This document shows, piece after piece, positions 18,012-27,235 of a stretch of DNA of 40,200 bases. The DNA comes from Candidatus Kaiserbacteria bacterium. GTDB taxonomy: Bacteria > Patescibacteriota > Minisyncoccia > Phycocordibacterales > UBA2100. A model generated the notes under the pieces. It was not told where the DNA came from. It saw nothing but the letters and a program-made list of their open reading frames with translations, and ran no database searches. Position 1 is the first letter of the stretch; every line of letters starts with the position of its first letter. The stretch covers positions 1 through 40,200 of the forward strand of contig JAQBQU010000001.1 of NCBI GenBank assembly GCA_028286865.1. The letters are read 5' to 3'. The translations under genes and the position numbers were made by a program.

Positions 18012-18695
18012 ATGGCCAAAAAAGTTCTCCATCCTAATCACACCGCGACGCCGGAATTCTTTCAGCGCCTGCCGAACGGCTATGGCGTTGTGAAGATCGG
18101 TGTCTCGGGCTCTGCAGATACCCGCTACTCGGGACTCGATGCATTCGAAAAGGGTAAAGAGATCGGCCGCGAGATCGCACGACAAGGAGCGATCATCGTG
18201 ACCGGGGCCACGACCGGGTTCCCGATGTATGCCGCGATGGGTGCTAAAGACGAGAGGGGATTCTCGATCGGACTCTCGCCTGCGGCGACCGAGCGCGAAC
18301 ACGTCGAGACATACAAACTCCCACTCGATTATATGGACGTGGTCATCTATACCGGATTCGGCTACTCCGGCCGCGACCTGCTCTTTGTCCGTTCTGCCGA
18401 CGCGATGATCATCGGCCCGGGACGCGTGGGCACGATCAATGAATTCGCTGTCGCTTTCGAAGACCACCGGCCGATCGGTATTTTGCGCGCATCGTCGGAT
18501 ACCGATGAATTGCTGGAGCTCATCATCGACGCGGCGCATCGTCCGAATCCGAACATCGTATTTGATACTGATCCCAAGGCACTCGTCGAGCGTCTCATTG
18601 AAATGGCACACAAGATCCGCGAAGACGACATGCTCGTCTACAACAACCACGACGGCTGGTCGGGCACCGGCAAGAACGCCGATGTTATTCTCTAA
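18012..18695 (+). CDS. SLOG/LOG-like Rossmann-fold protein (TIGR00725-like)
   Basis: VVKIGVSGSADTRYSG, GREIARQGAIIVTGATTGFPMYAAMGA, RDLLFVRSADAMIIGPGRVGTINEFAVAF. Confidence 0.75.
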   Translation: MAKKVLHPNHTATPEFFQRLPNGYGVVKIGVSGSADTRYSGLDAFEKGKEIGREIARQGAIIVTGATTGFPMYAAMGAKDERGFSIGLSPAATEREHVETYKLPLDYMDVVIYTGFGYSGRDLLFVRSADAMIIGPGRVGTINEFAVAFEDHRPIGILRASSDTDELLELIIDAAHRPNPNIVFDTDPKALVERLIEMAHKIREDDMLVYNNHDGWSGTGKNADVIL

Positions 18696-18719
18696 ATATT
18701 TACTACTAGTAGAATAAGT

Positions 18720-19063
18720 GTGATAGAAAATCCGATTAAACGATGGACATCGGTGACACTGTCTCTCGTCGCAGGAGCACTTTTGGGCATCGGTTTTTTT
18801 ATTCCCTTTTTTTGGCCCCTTGTTTTCGTCGGAGTTGCGATCGCTCTGGGCATAGTTGTGCGTATGGGGTCGTATCAGCGAGTTTTTTTCTTCGGATGGA
18901 GCATGGGGAATTTCCGGGCGGCGGCGGCAACGATCTTCTGCTTGCGCAATATGGCGGCGGCGGGGGCGGGGGCGGGTATGCATCAAATACATATGCACCC
19001 GGTGCGCTGACGCCCGGACAGAGTGCGACGGTGAATGTTATTCCGGTGTTTCAGGAGCAGTGA
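18720..19063 (+). pseudogene. Chimeric remnant: N-terminal piece of an Lnt-like membrane protein abutting, in another frame, the Gly-rich C-terminal tail of a surface protein
   Basis: Frame 18720: LSLVAGALLGIGFFIPFFWPLVFVGVAIALGIVVRMGSYQRVFFFGWSMG; frame 18743 from about 18900: FPGGGGNDLLLAQYGGGGGGGGYASNTYAPGALTPGQSATVNVIPVFQEQ*, whose end matches the end of the 24781-25707 protein. Confidence 0.6.
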
Positions 19064-19088
19064 TATTTTATAGTCTATAATTATAGGA

Positions 19089-22000
19089 ATGCGTTACGCT
19101 TGGGGTCTATTGTTCGCCCTCATTCTCCTGCCTGTCTTTGCAACGGCGGACACGTGTCCTTCGCTCTCTCTCGGATCGACCGGCACATCAGTGACGGCGG
19201 TACAAAAGATCTTGTACGCCGCATACGCCAATTTCCCATCGCCAACGGGTACATTCGATGTGACCACTCAAACAGCGATCAAGCAGTGGCAAAGCGAGCA
19301 TGGTATTTCACAGACCGGGACGATCGGCCCGCTCACGGCAGCAGCAATGAAACTTTGTGTTGCAACGCCCACGACTGTGACAACAACGAAACCATCCGCC
19401 CCTGTCGCCACAGATCCGGTGAGTGGCACACGCACGCTCTCTCGCGGTCTCTCAGGGACGGATGTCACTTCGCTCCAGCAATTCCTCATTTCGCAAAAGC
19501 TTCTTTCAGCTGATTCCGCCACCGGATTCTTCGGCGCACTGACCGAAGCCGCCGTTAAATCATTCCAGCGATCGAAGGGGATCGTTTCGGCCGGTACCCC
19601 GAGTACGACGGGATATGGAGCAGTGGGACCGAAGACGCGGGGGGTCATTGCAAGCACGGCAGGAACAACAAGCGTGCCGACACCCGTCGTCACCGGACCA
19701 ACGATTACCGGTACTGGCACAACAATATCCGGCGGTACTACTACGGGTGGTGGAGGTGGGGGCGGAGGAGGCGGAACGACATCGTCCTGTGCATTCAATG
19801 GGGGAACAATACCGCAGGGGGCATCTGTCACTGCGTATCAATATTCGTCAGTTGCAACGGGACAATCGTGTGCGTCGCAGTCGCGTACGTGCAGCGCAGG
19901 AACACTTTCGGGAACATATCAGTACTCCTCCTGTACCATTGGGGTCGCCCAGTCGTGTACGCTCAACGGCACAACCGTCGCCTCCGGCGCATCGCAATCG
20001 TTCTACTCGGCTCAGAGTGTCGCTTCCGGCCTCCTGTGCTCATCCGTCTCTCAAAGCCGTACATGCACCAATGGCGTACTTTCAGGAGATCAGTCGTATC
20101 AATATTCGTCATGTGTTGTCGGCCAGCCCACCTCATGCGTTTTCAACGGCAGTGCGATCATAAGCGGCGGCACGGTCACCGCATATCAAGCGGCATCGGT
20201 CGCTGCCGGACAGACATGCGTATCACAGACCCGCAGCTGTTCCAACGGCACGCTCTCGGGCTCGTATCAATACGCATCGTGCACGGTCGCGGCGAGTAGC
20301 GGGCCCGTCTCGGTTGCGCTCACCGTCAACGACAAAGAAGGCGCGACCACGCTCGCGAGCGGCGGGGCGTATACGGTCAAATGGAGTTCCACGAACGCGA
20401 TCTCGTGCTCGGCCTCCACCTACAGCGTCAATGGAGGGACAGCGGTGCCATGGACCATAACTCCGAACATTAGCGTGACGTATCCGACAACACTGGCAGT
20501 GAATTCGATCAGCTATACGATCTCCTGCACTGGAGCAAGCGGTTCTGCTGCTACGAAAACAGTGACGGTTACCGAACAAACACTGACATCCGGGATATAC
20601 GACAAAGACGGCTACCTGATCATTCCAGCAAAGAGCATTTTTCCCTCGAAGTTCTCGATCTTGCCGAGTGGGGTGACCTATACCGATACCGTTCCCGATA
20701 CGCTTGATCTCGCGTTCCGAGCGGCACAATTCCTTCACAGCGAAGTCACTACTTCAATATCATCGCTCTACAACGCTCCGGCACATGCAATATTCGGCGG
20801 GTTTGTTCCGGGCGAAGGAGAGAGTACACAAGGGCAGGGAACATTTACGGGGACGTGGTGCAAAAATACATTCCCATGTTTGTGGCCCGATGTAGGAGAT
20901 TGGGGGCTCGAAATGATAGCGATGACGCGAGCGCGCGAAATGACCGCCTACGATCGGGACGATGCTGCAGGGAGTTTGTCGGGACAATACACGATGCTCA
21001 CCAATCTCTACGATATTTCCGCACAGAAGGTCGTCGACGCATATACCGGCGCCGGATTGTTGAGGCCACAGAAGATCACTCCGACCGATACCGCATACGG
21101 AACAGTACCCGAATCACCGATCACGGGGAGCACCTTCGCGATGGAAGCACTCATGGCATATCTGCCTGATCAGCCGGGAAATACGCTGCTGCAAACTGCT
21201 GTCCAGGCGTATATTCAAATGCATAAGGACTATCTGAGTACCTCAAGGACCGGCGGCGGGACATTTTCATATTTTTACAATGTACCGCTCGATAACTGGG
21301 CGGGCGGCGAACAAGGCGTTACTCCGATCTACCCCGTATTCGTTCAGGGCCGCGCGGCATACGGACTCCTTACGGCGTACCAATTGACCGGCAATGCAAC
21401 GGCCCTTTCGATCGGGAACAGCCTGATGAATTTTCTTCAGAATTGGATCGCGCCGTACAGCGGGAAGACAGTGCTACCGTCATCGGGGACATTCACCGAT
21501 CATATCTACAGCGAGGAGCAGGGTCTTTCGGCGCTCATAACCGATGCAGAGATCCACAAGCAAGCAGGAGATACTGCCACAGCGAATGCGGAATTTGCTC
21601 AGGCTGACCGGATATTCCAATACATCATCACGGCGACCAATGCCGGCATCATCGGTGACTTTGGGGAGTCCGGAACCAGCGGCGAAATGATCCGCGACGC
21701 CATCAGACTCACCGATAATGGCATCGGTAGTTACTACGACAAAGCGGAATATTGGACACGCAATCAGCTCGCGGAAGAGCAACTGGGAGTGAGTTCGCAG
21801 ATCGGCTGGAACACAGCGATCGGAGGCATGTTCTGGTCGGATGCGACGCATCCATTCTCGATACCGACCAACAACAAGAATTATCGCTACAACGTAGACG
21901 GAAGTGCCAATGCCATGATCGCAATGTCGGACGTATGGAGTCATATTGTGACGACCAAGGGCTCGGTCGCATATGTGAATTTCCTGCTCAACGGCACGAG

Positions 22001-23102
22001 CAAATATGTGACGGTGCGCAGCGATCTGCCGTATCGCGGACAGATCGAAGCGCAGACCGCGCAGAGCCTCGATAGTATCAATGCGCTCGCGGTGCGCATT
22101 CCGGATTGGACGGATCATACGTATGCCGCGGTATCCATTACAGCGCGTGACGCGCAGGGAGAGCGAACACTAACTGGTGGCACTGAACTCGGTTGGCTAT
22201 TCAATGGCGCGTACGCGTATATTTACAGTGCCAAACCGAATACGGTATACACGGTGCATTTCCCGATCAAGATCTACACCGCGACCGTGTATCAAATGCG
22301 CCCGCCTGAGACATTTTGGTACGAAAGCAGCGTTCCGAGTTCTTCAGGTCCTGCAGTAGCGACGACCTACACAGGCACATTCCGCGGCTATGAATTGGTA
22401 AGCGCGACGCCGGCGCCAAACTATGCCGGCATTGCGCTCTATCAGCGCCAAGCACTTGCCGCACTCCCAGCCGGGGATGTGGCGCCGCCGACAAAGACCG
22501 TTCAGCGCTTCATTCATAACGGTACGTCGAGTTCCATTCCGACGACGATCGTGAGTCCCACCGTTTCCATTACCGTCAACGCCCAAGCGTCCATTACGCT
22601 CGCGCATCAGGGCGACGGATACACGGTCGCCTGGAACTCTTCAAATGTGAGCGGCACGTGCACACTTTCGTATGTTCCCGGATGGGGAGAATCTTCACCG
22701 GGCGGATCATCATCGGTCGGCGCGAACGTTTCCGGCACCCTGGCGAACACATATATCGGTACATACACGTATACCTGCCCGACGGCGAACGGGAATGTTT
22801 CGAAAACGGCAACAGTGAGCCTGCCTACGACGGCAGCCGTCGCATTGCTCAATGCCGACGGCAAGACCGCGCTCACGCTCGCGCAAGGAAGCGTGTACAC
22901 GCTCTCATGGAGTTCCGCCAATGTCGCGTCCTGTAATCTTTCGTGGACGCCGGGAGCAGGGAATACCGCCGCCGGAGGCTCGGCGCCGATCGATCAAAAC
23001 ACCTCGGGATCGAGCAGTGGCGGATGGATCGGTTCATATACATTCGCGTGTACCGGAGCGGATGGTTCGGCTGTGTCTCGGACCGTTACCATCACTCGAT
23101 AA
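19089..23102 (+). CDS. Large secreted modular protein: signal peptide, two PG-binding-like domains, three Cys-rich repeats, Ig-like domain, GH127-like six-hairpin domain, Ig-like domains
   Basis: SLSLGSTGTSVTAVQKILYAAYANFPSPTGTFDVTTQTAIKQWQ and LSRGLSGTDVTSLQQFL...GYGAVGPKTR; C-terminal region SGEMIRDAIRLTDNGIGSYYDKAEYWTRNQLAEEQ, VRSDLPYRGQI, LAVRIPDW. Confidence 0.85.
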   Translation: MRYAWGLLFALILLPVFATADTCPSLSLGSTGTSVTAVQKILYAAYANFPSPTGTFDVTTQTAIKQWQSEHGISQTGTIGPLTAAAMKLCVATPTTVTTTKPSAPVATDPVSGTRTLSRGLSGTDVTSLQQFLISQKLLSADSATGFFGALTEAAVKSFQRSKGIVSAGTPSTTGYGAVGPKTRGVIASTAGTTSVPTPVVTGPTITGTGTTISGGTTTGGGGGGGGGGTTSSCAFNGGTIPQGASVTAYQYSSVATGQSCASQSRTCSAGTLSGTYQYSSCTIGVAQSCTLNGTTVASGASQSFYSAQSVASGLLCSSVSQSRTCTNGVLSGDQSYQYSSCVVGQPTSCVFNGSAIISGGTVTAYQAASVAAGQTCVSQTRSCSNGTLSGSYQYASCTVAASSGPVSVALTVNDKEGATTLASGGAYTVKWSSTNAISCSASTYSVNGGTAVPWTITPNISVTYPTTLAVNSISYTISCTGASGSAATKTVTVTEQTLTSGIYDKDGYLIIPAKSIFPSKFSILPSGVTYTDTVPDTLDLAFRAAQFLHSEVTTSISSLYNAPAHAIFGGFVPGEGESTQGQGTFTGTWCKNTFPCLWPDVGDWGLEMIAMTRAREMTAYDRDDAAGSLSGQYTMLTNLYDISAQKVVDAYTGAGLLRPQKITPTDTAYGTVPESPITGSTFAMEALMAYLPDQPGNTLLQTAVQAYIQMHKDYLSTSRTGGGTFSYFYNVPLDNWAGGEQGVTPIYPVFVQGRAAYGLLTAYQLTGNATALSIGNSLMNFLQNWIAPYSGKTVLPSSGTFTDHIYSEEQGLSALITDAEIHKQAGDTATANAEFAQADRIFQYIITATNAGIIGDFGESGTSGEMIRDAIRLTDNGIGSYYDKAEYWTRNQLAEEQLGVSSQIGWNTAIGGMFWSDATHPFSIPTNNKNYRYNVDGSANAMIAMSDVWSHIVTTKGSVAYVNFLLNGTSKYVTVRSDLPYRGQIEAQTAQSLDSINALAVRIPDWTDHTYAAVSITARDAQGERTLTGGTELGWLFNGAYAYIYSAKPNTVYTVHFPIKIYTATVYQMRPPETFWYESSVPSSSGPAVATTYTGTFRGYELVSATPAPNYAGIALYQRQALAALPAGDVAPPTKTVQRFIHNGTSSSIPTTIVSPTVSITVNAQASITLAHQGDGYTVAWNSSNVSGTCTLSYVPGWGESSPGGSSSVGANVSGTLANTYIGTYTYTCPTANGNVSKTATVSLPTTAAVALLNADGKTALTLAQGSVYTLSWSSANVASCNLSWTPGAGNTAAGGSAPIDQNTSGSSSGGWIGSYTFACTGADGSAVSRTVTITR
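19788..20297 (+). repeat. Three Cys-rich ~55-aa repeats
   Basis: CAFNGGTIPQGASVTAYQYSSVATGQSCASQSRTCSAGTLSGTYQYSSC and two variants. Confidence 0.85.
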
Positions 23103-23179
23103 ATAACCTCACCGTTGGTGAGGGAGAGATTTCCCCACATCAGCTCGGGCATATACCGCACGCGTGCGACAATGTACTG

Positions 23180-24304
23180 GTGAACCGTTCGCGATCACTC
23201 ATCCTTTCCATATTGGTGGTACTCGCGCTCAGCAGTGCCTCCGCCTCCGCCTGGACCGGCCCCACCGCCTCGCCGCCAAGCGGCAACGTCGCGGCCCCGC
23301 TGAACGTCAGTACCGCCGACCAGCTCAAGCACGGATGGATCGGACTCGACTCGATGTCCATCCTCAATCACCTCATCATCTCCGGCGCCGCAAACAGCCC
23401 CAACACCGTCCGCTACCTCAATTTCGGTGCGACCTGGGACGCTGCGGGATACGGTATCCGCGACAACGCCGGCACCCTTGAGTTCAAGAACTCCGGAGGC
23501 AGCTGGGCGAGCATCCAAAGTATCGTCAGCACGCTCACCGGCGGCGGCTCAGGTTCCTGGGCATCTTCGGGATCGAATATTTATTACACTACCGGCAATG
23601 TGGGTATCGGGACTTCAGCCCCGTCGTTTCCGTTGGATGTCACCGGGTCAGGCTCTCGCGCTGCTGTCGTGCGCGGTACCGCGAATCAGCTCTACATCAC
23701 CGACACCAACGGCACTGCCGGAGCAAGCACGGTGAAGTTCAACGTCGATGGAGATATTTTTCACTTGCAGATCGTCAGCGCGCTTCCGGAGAATGACAGT
23801 ATTCCCGCAAGCGGCACGAGCCCGATCGCTGTCCCGCTCAGCGGCGCCAATCGTGGCTTCGTCGGCATTGGAACAGGGAACCCAACGGGGCAATTGGAAG
23901 TCGATACGGGTGGTGCTGGTGTCTGGGCGGGCATGTTTAACTACAGCGGCGGCGGCTCATATGGCATTTGGGCACATGGCACCTCATATGCGCTCTATGC
24001 AGACGGTCCGATCGTATCAAGCGGCAATGTGACGGCGGGCGGCGCGATACTCGGTACCAATGGTGACCTCTATATGCCGTGGAAAGCGCAGTGGCTATCG
24101 ACCGTGCTGACCCAATCCGCCCCGAATGTTGCCTCGATAGTTACCGGTTCATCCGGTTACATCGGAAATTATAAATATTGCGCATGGGGCGGCGGCGGGG
24201 TGCTCAACGGGATATACCCGGCATCCGGCCAATACGGCGACGGGACATATACATGGTATGTGGACATTTCTGACGGGCAAGTCTCGCGCATTAATTGTTT
24301 TTGA
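23180..24304 (+). CDS. Secreted protein with tail-fibre/adhesin-like GIGT-P-x-LDV motifs
   Basis: Signal peptide VNRSRSLILSILVVLALSSASASA; NVGIGTSAPSFPLDVTG and GFVGIGTGNPTGQLEVDTG. GTG start at 23180 inferred from signal peptide and upstream -10-like TGCGACAAT. Confidence 0.75.
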   Translation: MNRSRSLILSILVVLALSSASASAWTGPTASPPSGNVAAPLNVSTADQLKHGWIGLDSMSILNHLIISGAANSPNTVRYLNFGATWDAAGYGIRDNAGTLEFKNSGGSWASIQSIVSTLTGGGSGSWASSGSNIYYTTGNVGIGTSAPSFPLDVTGSGSRAAVVRGTANQLYITDTNGTAGASTVKFNVDGDIFHLQIVSALPENDSIPASGTSPIAVPLSGANRGFVGIGTGNPTGQLEVDTGGAGVWAGMFNYSGGGSYGIWAHGTSYALYADGPIVSSGNVTAGGAILGTNGDLYMPWKAQWLSTVLTQSAPNVASIVTGSSGYIGNYKYCAWGGGGVLNGIYPASGQYGDGTYTWYVDISDGQVSRINCF

Positions 24305-24314
24305 TACATTCGAT

Positions 24315-24764
24315 ATGAATAAACTCAGAACGATCGATATTGCTTTTGCGGCCGCCCTCTGCCTGCTCTTTATTCTCCAGGTATATACAGTAAGTTCACA
24401 CACGCGTCCGACAGCACTCAATACGGTACAAGGTCAGCAGGTTCCTGCCGCGTCTTCTACTGCGAGCTCGCGTACCATAGTTGCTCAGGCTACAGCATTG
24501 TCTTCATTCGAAGCGACGATCAAGGAAGTGGGGAGCAAAAGCATCACCATTTCGGTTGCAAGCACGACCGCAGGTCTTTCGTCGGAGCAAACATTTCCGC
24601 TTTCATCCGGAGTACACGTCATACAGCTGACCGGCAGCGCTCAGACCCGCACTATTACCTCGAAAGAGACGGGAGCTGAGTCACTCAAAGCAGGACAGAC
24701 AGTCACCGTATTCCTCGATACCGATAAAAAAATAGTCCAGATCATTATCGAGCCCGGAATGTAA
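24315..24764 (+). CDS. Hypothetical membrane-anchored/secreted protein
   Basis: MNKLRTIDIAFAAALCLLFILQVYTVSS N-terminal TM, then FEATIKEVGSKSITISVASTT and AGQTVTVFLDTDKKIVQIIIEPGM (DUF5666-like beta-strand pattern, tentative). Confidence 0.65.
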   Translation: MNKLRTIDIAFAAALCLLFILQVYTVSSHTRPTALNTVQGQQVPAASSTASSRTIVAQATALSSFEATIKEVGSKSITISVASTTAGLSSEQTFPLSSGVHVIQLTGSAQTRTITSKETGAESLKAGQTVTVFLDTDKKIVQIIIEPGM

Positions 24765-24780
24765 GAACGAAGCTGTCATT

Positions 24781-25707
24781 ATGATGTATACATTTACACA
24801 ATCTCTGTCGACTACTCTGATCCGCAGTGCGGGATATATTGCGGTAGCGATCCTGCTGCTCGCACTTTTTTTCGCGGCACCTACTAAGTCGTTCTCCCAA
24901 GGCACCGGCTCGGCCATCACCGGATACGGATGGAGCGATACCATCGGATGGATATCGTTCGACGGTCCGAGTTATGGCCTTGCGGTAGCGAGTGACGGTA
25001 CCGTTAGCGGGTATGCGTGGAGCGATACTATCGGATGGATATCCGCAAATACATCTGACCTCTCCGGATGCCCGTCGGCACCGTGCTCCGCCACACTTTC
25101 GCACGGCGCACTTTCCGGCTGGCTCAAGGTGCTCTCCGCGGACAGCGGATGGGACGGTTGGATCAGCCTCTCCGGCTCCGGATACGGACCGACACTTTCG
25201 GGCGGTAATTTCTCCGGATACGCGTGGGGAAGCACCAATGTCGGATGGCTCGATATGGCACTGGCACACAGCACGTTCCATCAATGCGGCGCTTTCTACG
25301 GGTGTTCCGCCAACGACGTGACCTACACCGATACGGAATGCAATGTCACGACCGCCGCGACGTGTGTCGCGCCCATGGCGTGTGTGACCGGCGTCTCGAC
25401 GTGTCAGTATCCTGCGATCGTATACAATCCCGGGTCCGGCACGACCGGGCATTTGCAGGTACGTCCCCAGGTCGTCCGACCCGGAACGACTGCGACGGTG
25501 TTCTGGAACATATCCAATGTCTCATCCTGTGCTGTCACGGGATCCAATGGTGATTCATGGACGGGAGCGAGCTCCGGCTCCGGCGGCAAGACGACCGCCG
25601 CCATCACCGAGCGGACCACCTACACGCTCACCTGCACCGGGCTCGACAGCTCACATATATCGGAAAGTGCCGTGCTCAATGTGATACCGGTGTTCCAGGA
25701 GCAGTGA
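24781..25707 (+). CDS. Secreted protein with GYxWSDTIGWIS repeats and C-terminal Ig-like domain ending NVIPVFQEQ
   Basis: GYGWSDTIGWISFDG, GYAWSDTIGWISANT, GYAWGSTNVGWLDM; C-terminal VRPGTTATVFWNISNVSSCAVTGSNGDSW...AVLNVIPVFQEQ. Confidence 0.82.
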   Translation: MMYTFTQSLSTTLIRSAGYIAVAILLLALFFAAPTKSFSQGTGSAITGYGWSDTIGWISFDGPSYGLAVASDGTVSGYAWSDTIGWISANTSDLSGCPSAPCSATLSHGALSGWLKVLSADSGWDGWISLSGSGYGPTLSGGNFSGYAWGSTNVGWLDMALAHSTFHQCGAFYGCSANDVTYTDTECNVTTAATCVAPMACVTGVSTCQYPAIVYNPGSGTTGHLQVRPQVVRPGTTATVFWNISNVSSCAVTGSNGDSWTGASSGSGGKTTAAITERTTYTLTCTGLDSSHISESAVLNVIPVFQEQ

Positions 25708-25733
25708 TGCACGCGCGTGCTACACTTTTTTAA

Positions 25734-27224
25734 ATGCGGCGGCTCGTGCTCTCAATGATAGTGCTCGTGCTTATTGCACTGAGTTACCTTGGCTATCAAT
25801 TTTATGTGTATTACACGGACGCTCGCGCAGCGATGAGAGCGGATCAATTGCGACAACAACAGATCAATATCAATCGCACGCAGGTGCACGATGCGCTTCT
25901 TTCGGCCGGCGTCGATCCGCATGAGGTAACTTCCGGATTCTGGTATATATCAACTGATGAGAACGGCGATCAGAGCGTCGCATATTTCGATCCCGAGGTG
26001 GTCGCGACCGAAGCGCAGGAGCTCAGCGCGACCGACCTCATGCTCCTCACTGCTCAGATGAAGCGTGTTCAGATCAGCGGTGCAGCATCGATGAAAGAGC
26101 TGGCGAACGATCAACTTCCCCCGGATCTGCAATTTCATAATCAGCTCTACAACGGCCAGGCAGCAGGCGCGTATGCAGGCACACAAGTGTCGCTCGAGAC
26201 TGCATACGCGAGCGGAAAGGCGACAGCGGATCAACTCTGGCAGCTTTCGTATATGTACGAGTTTGAAGGTAATTATAAAAAGCGCGATGAGGTAAATGCG
26301 CTCAGCTGCTCCGTATACAAGGTGCGCTGCACGGGGGCCATCCCGATCATGATCACTGGTGTCGTGAAGGACACAGCCGGGCATCCGGTACAGGGTGCGC
26401 ACGTATCCGTCCTAAGCCACTCCGAAAATAAAGGGGCTACCACGAATGAGAAGGGGGAGTACTCGCTGTCGCTGTCGGTATTGCCGATGGAAAAGCTGCG
26501 TCTCTCGGCAGGGAAGCGCAATTTCTCAGAGGGTATTGCGAGCCTGATCGTACTCACGGGCGGAAAAAAACAATACGCTGTTGACGCGATCGTGCTGGGC
26601 ACTCCGATCACGGTCGTTTCTATCGATACCGTCAAGCATACGGTGACCGATCCCCTCGATGAGGCACATGCCGACGGCAGTTTCGTCCTCCATGCCACCT
26701 CGAGTACTTATGAGATACCGGCGGGAGCGATCGTCGACCGGAACGGGAAGCCATACCGGGGCGTGGTGGATGTCTATATATACGAGTTTACCCGCGATAC
26801 CGTGCCGCAAAGCCTGATCACGCTTGATACCTTTGATCAGGTCATGGGATATGCGGGGGATCTCATGCAGTCGTACGGCATGCCGTACATACAATTCTTT
26901 GCTACTGACGGCACCGAGCTTGATGTGGCGAGCGCGCATCCGATGCTGCTCACGTACAAGATCGCCGCCATGGACGTGCTTCGCGCAAATGCCGACAAGA
27001 ATCCCGCGGGCACGCTCACCGATGTGCAGATGCAAAAGCTCGTCGATGTCTCGCTCTTCGATCGGGGATTCCCCGTGACGCGCGCGTACCTCGTCGAGCA
27101 GAAGCTGTACACCTTTCCGCCGTTCTGGGTCTTTGACCGTGCGAGCGGTGTCTGGGACAATGTGGGCATTCGGGTACTCGATACAGCGGGCACGATACAG
27201 GCACCTTTTTATACTAAAAAATAA
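25734..27224 (+). CDS. Membrane-anchored protein with carboxypeptidase-regulatory-like domain
   Basis: N-terminal TM; GVVKDTAGHPVQGAHVSVLSHSENKGATTNEKGEYSLSL. Confidence 0.78.
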   Translation: MRRLVLSMIVLVLIALSYLGYQFYVYYTDARAAMRADQLRQQQININRTQVHDALLSAGVDPHEVTSGFWYISTDENGDQSVAYFDPEVVATEAQELSATDLMLLTAQMKRVQISGAASMKELANDQLPPDLQFHNQLYNGQAAGAYAGTQVSLETAYASGKATADQLWQLSYMYEFEGNYKKRDEVNALSCSVYKVRCTGAIPIMITGVVKDTAGHPVQGAHVSVLSHSENKGATTNEKGEYSLSLSVLPMEKLRLSAGKRNFSEGIASLIVLTGGKKQYAVDAIVLGTPITVVSIDTVKHTVTDPLDEAHADGSFVLHATSSTYEIPAGAIVDRNGKPYRGVVDVYIYEFTRDTVPQSLITLDTFDQVMGYAGDLMQSYGMPYIQFFATDGTELDVASAHPMLLTYKIAAMDVLRANADKNPAGTLTDVQMQKLVDVSLFDRGFPVTRAYLVEQKLYTFPPFWVFDRASGVWDNVGIRVLDTAGTIQAPFYTKK

Positions 27225-27235
27225 TATTTATTTGT

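Noticed and set aside
18006-18998. 330-aa antisense ORF
   Set aside because: Lies opposite the well-supported SLOG/LOG-like gene; Arg/His/Asp-rich composition typical of antisense frames in GC-rich coding DNA.
22943-23179. N-terminal part of the 22943..24304 ORF
   Set aside because: Overlaps the end of the GH127-like gene and reads Arg-rich nonsense; the signal peptide begins at GTG 23180.
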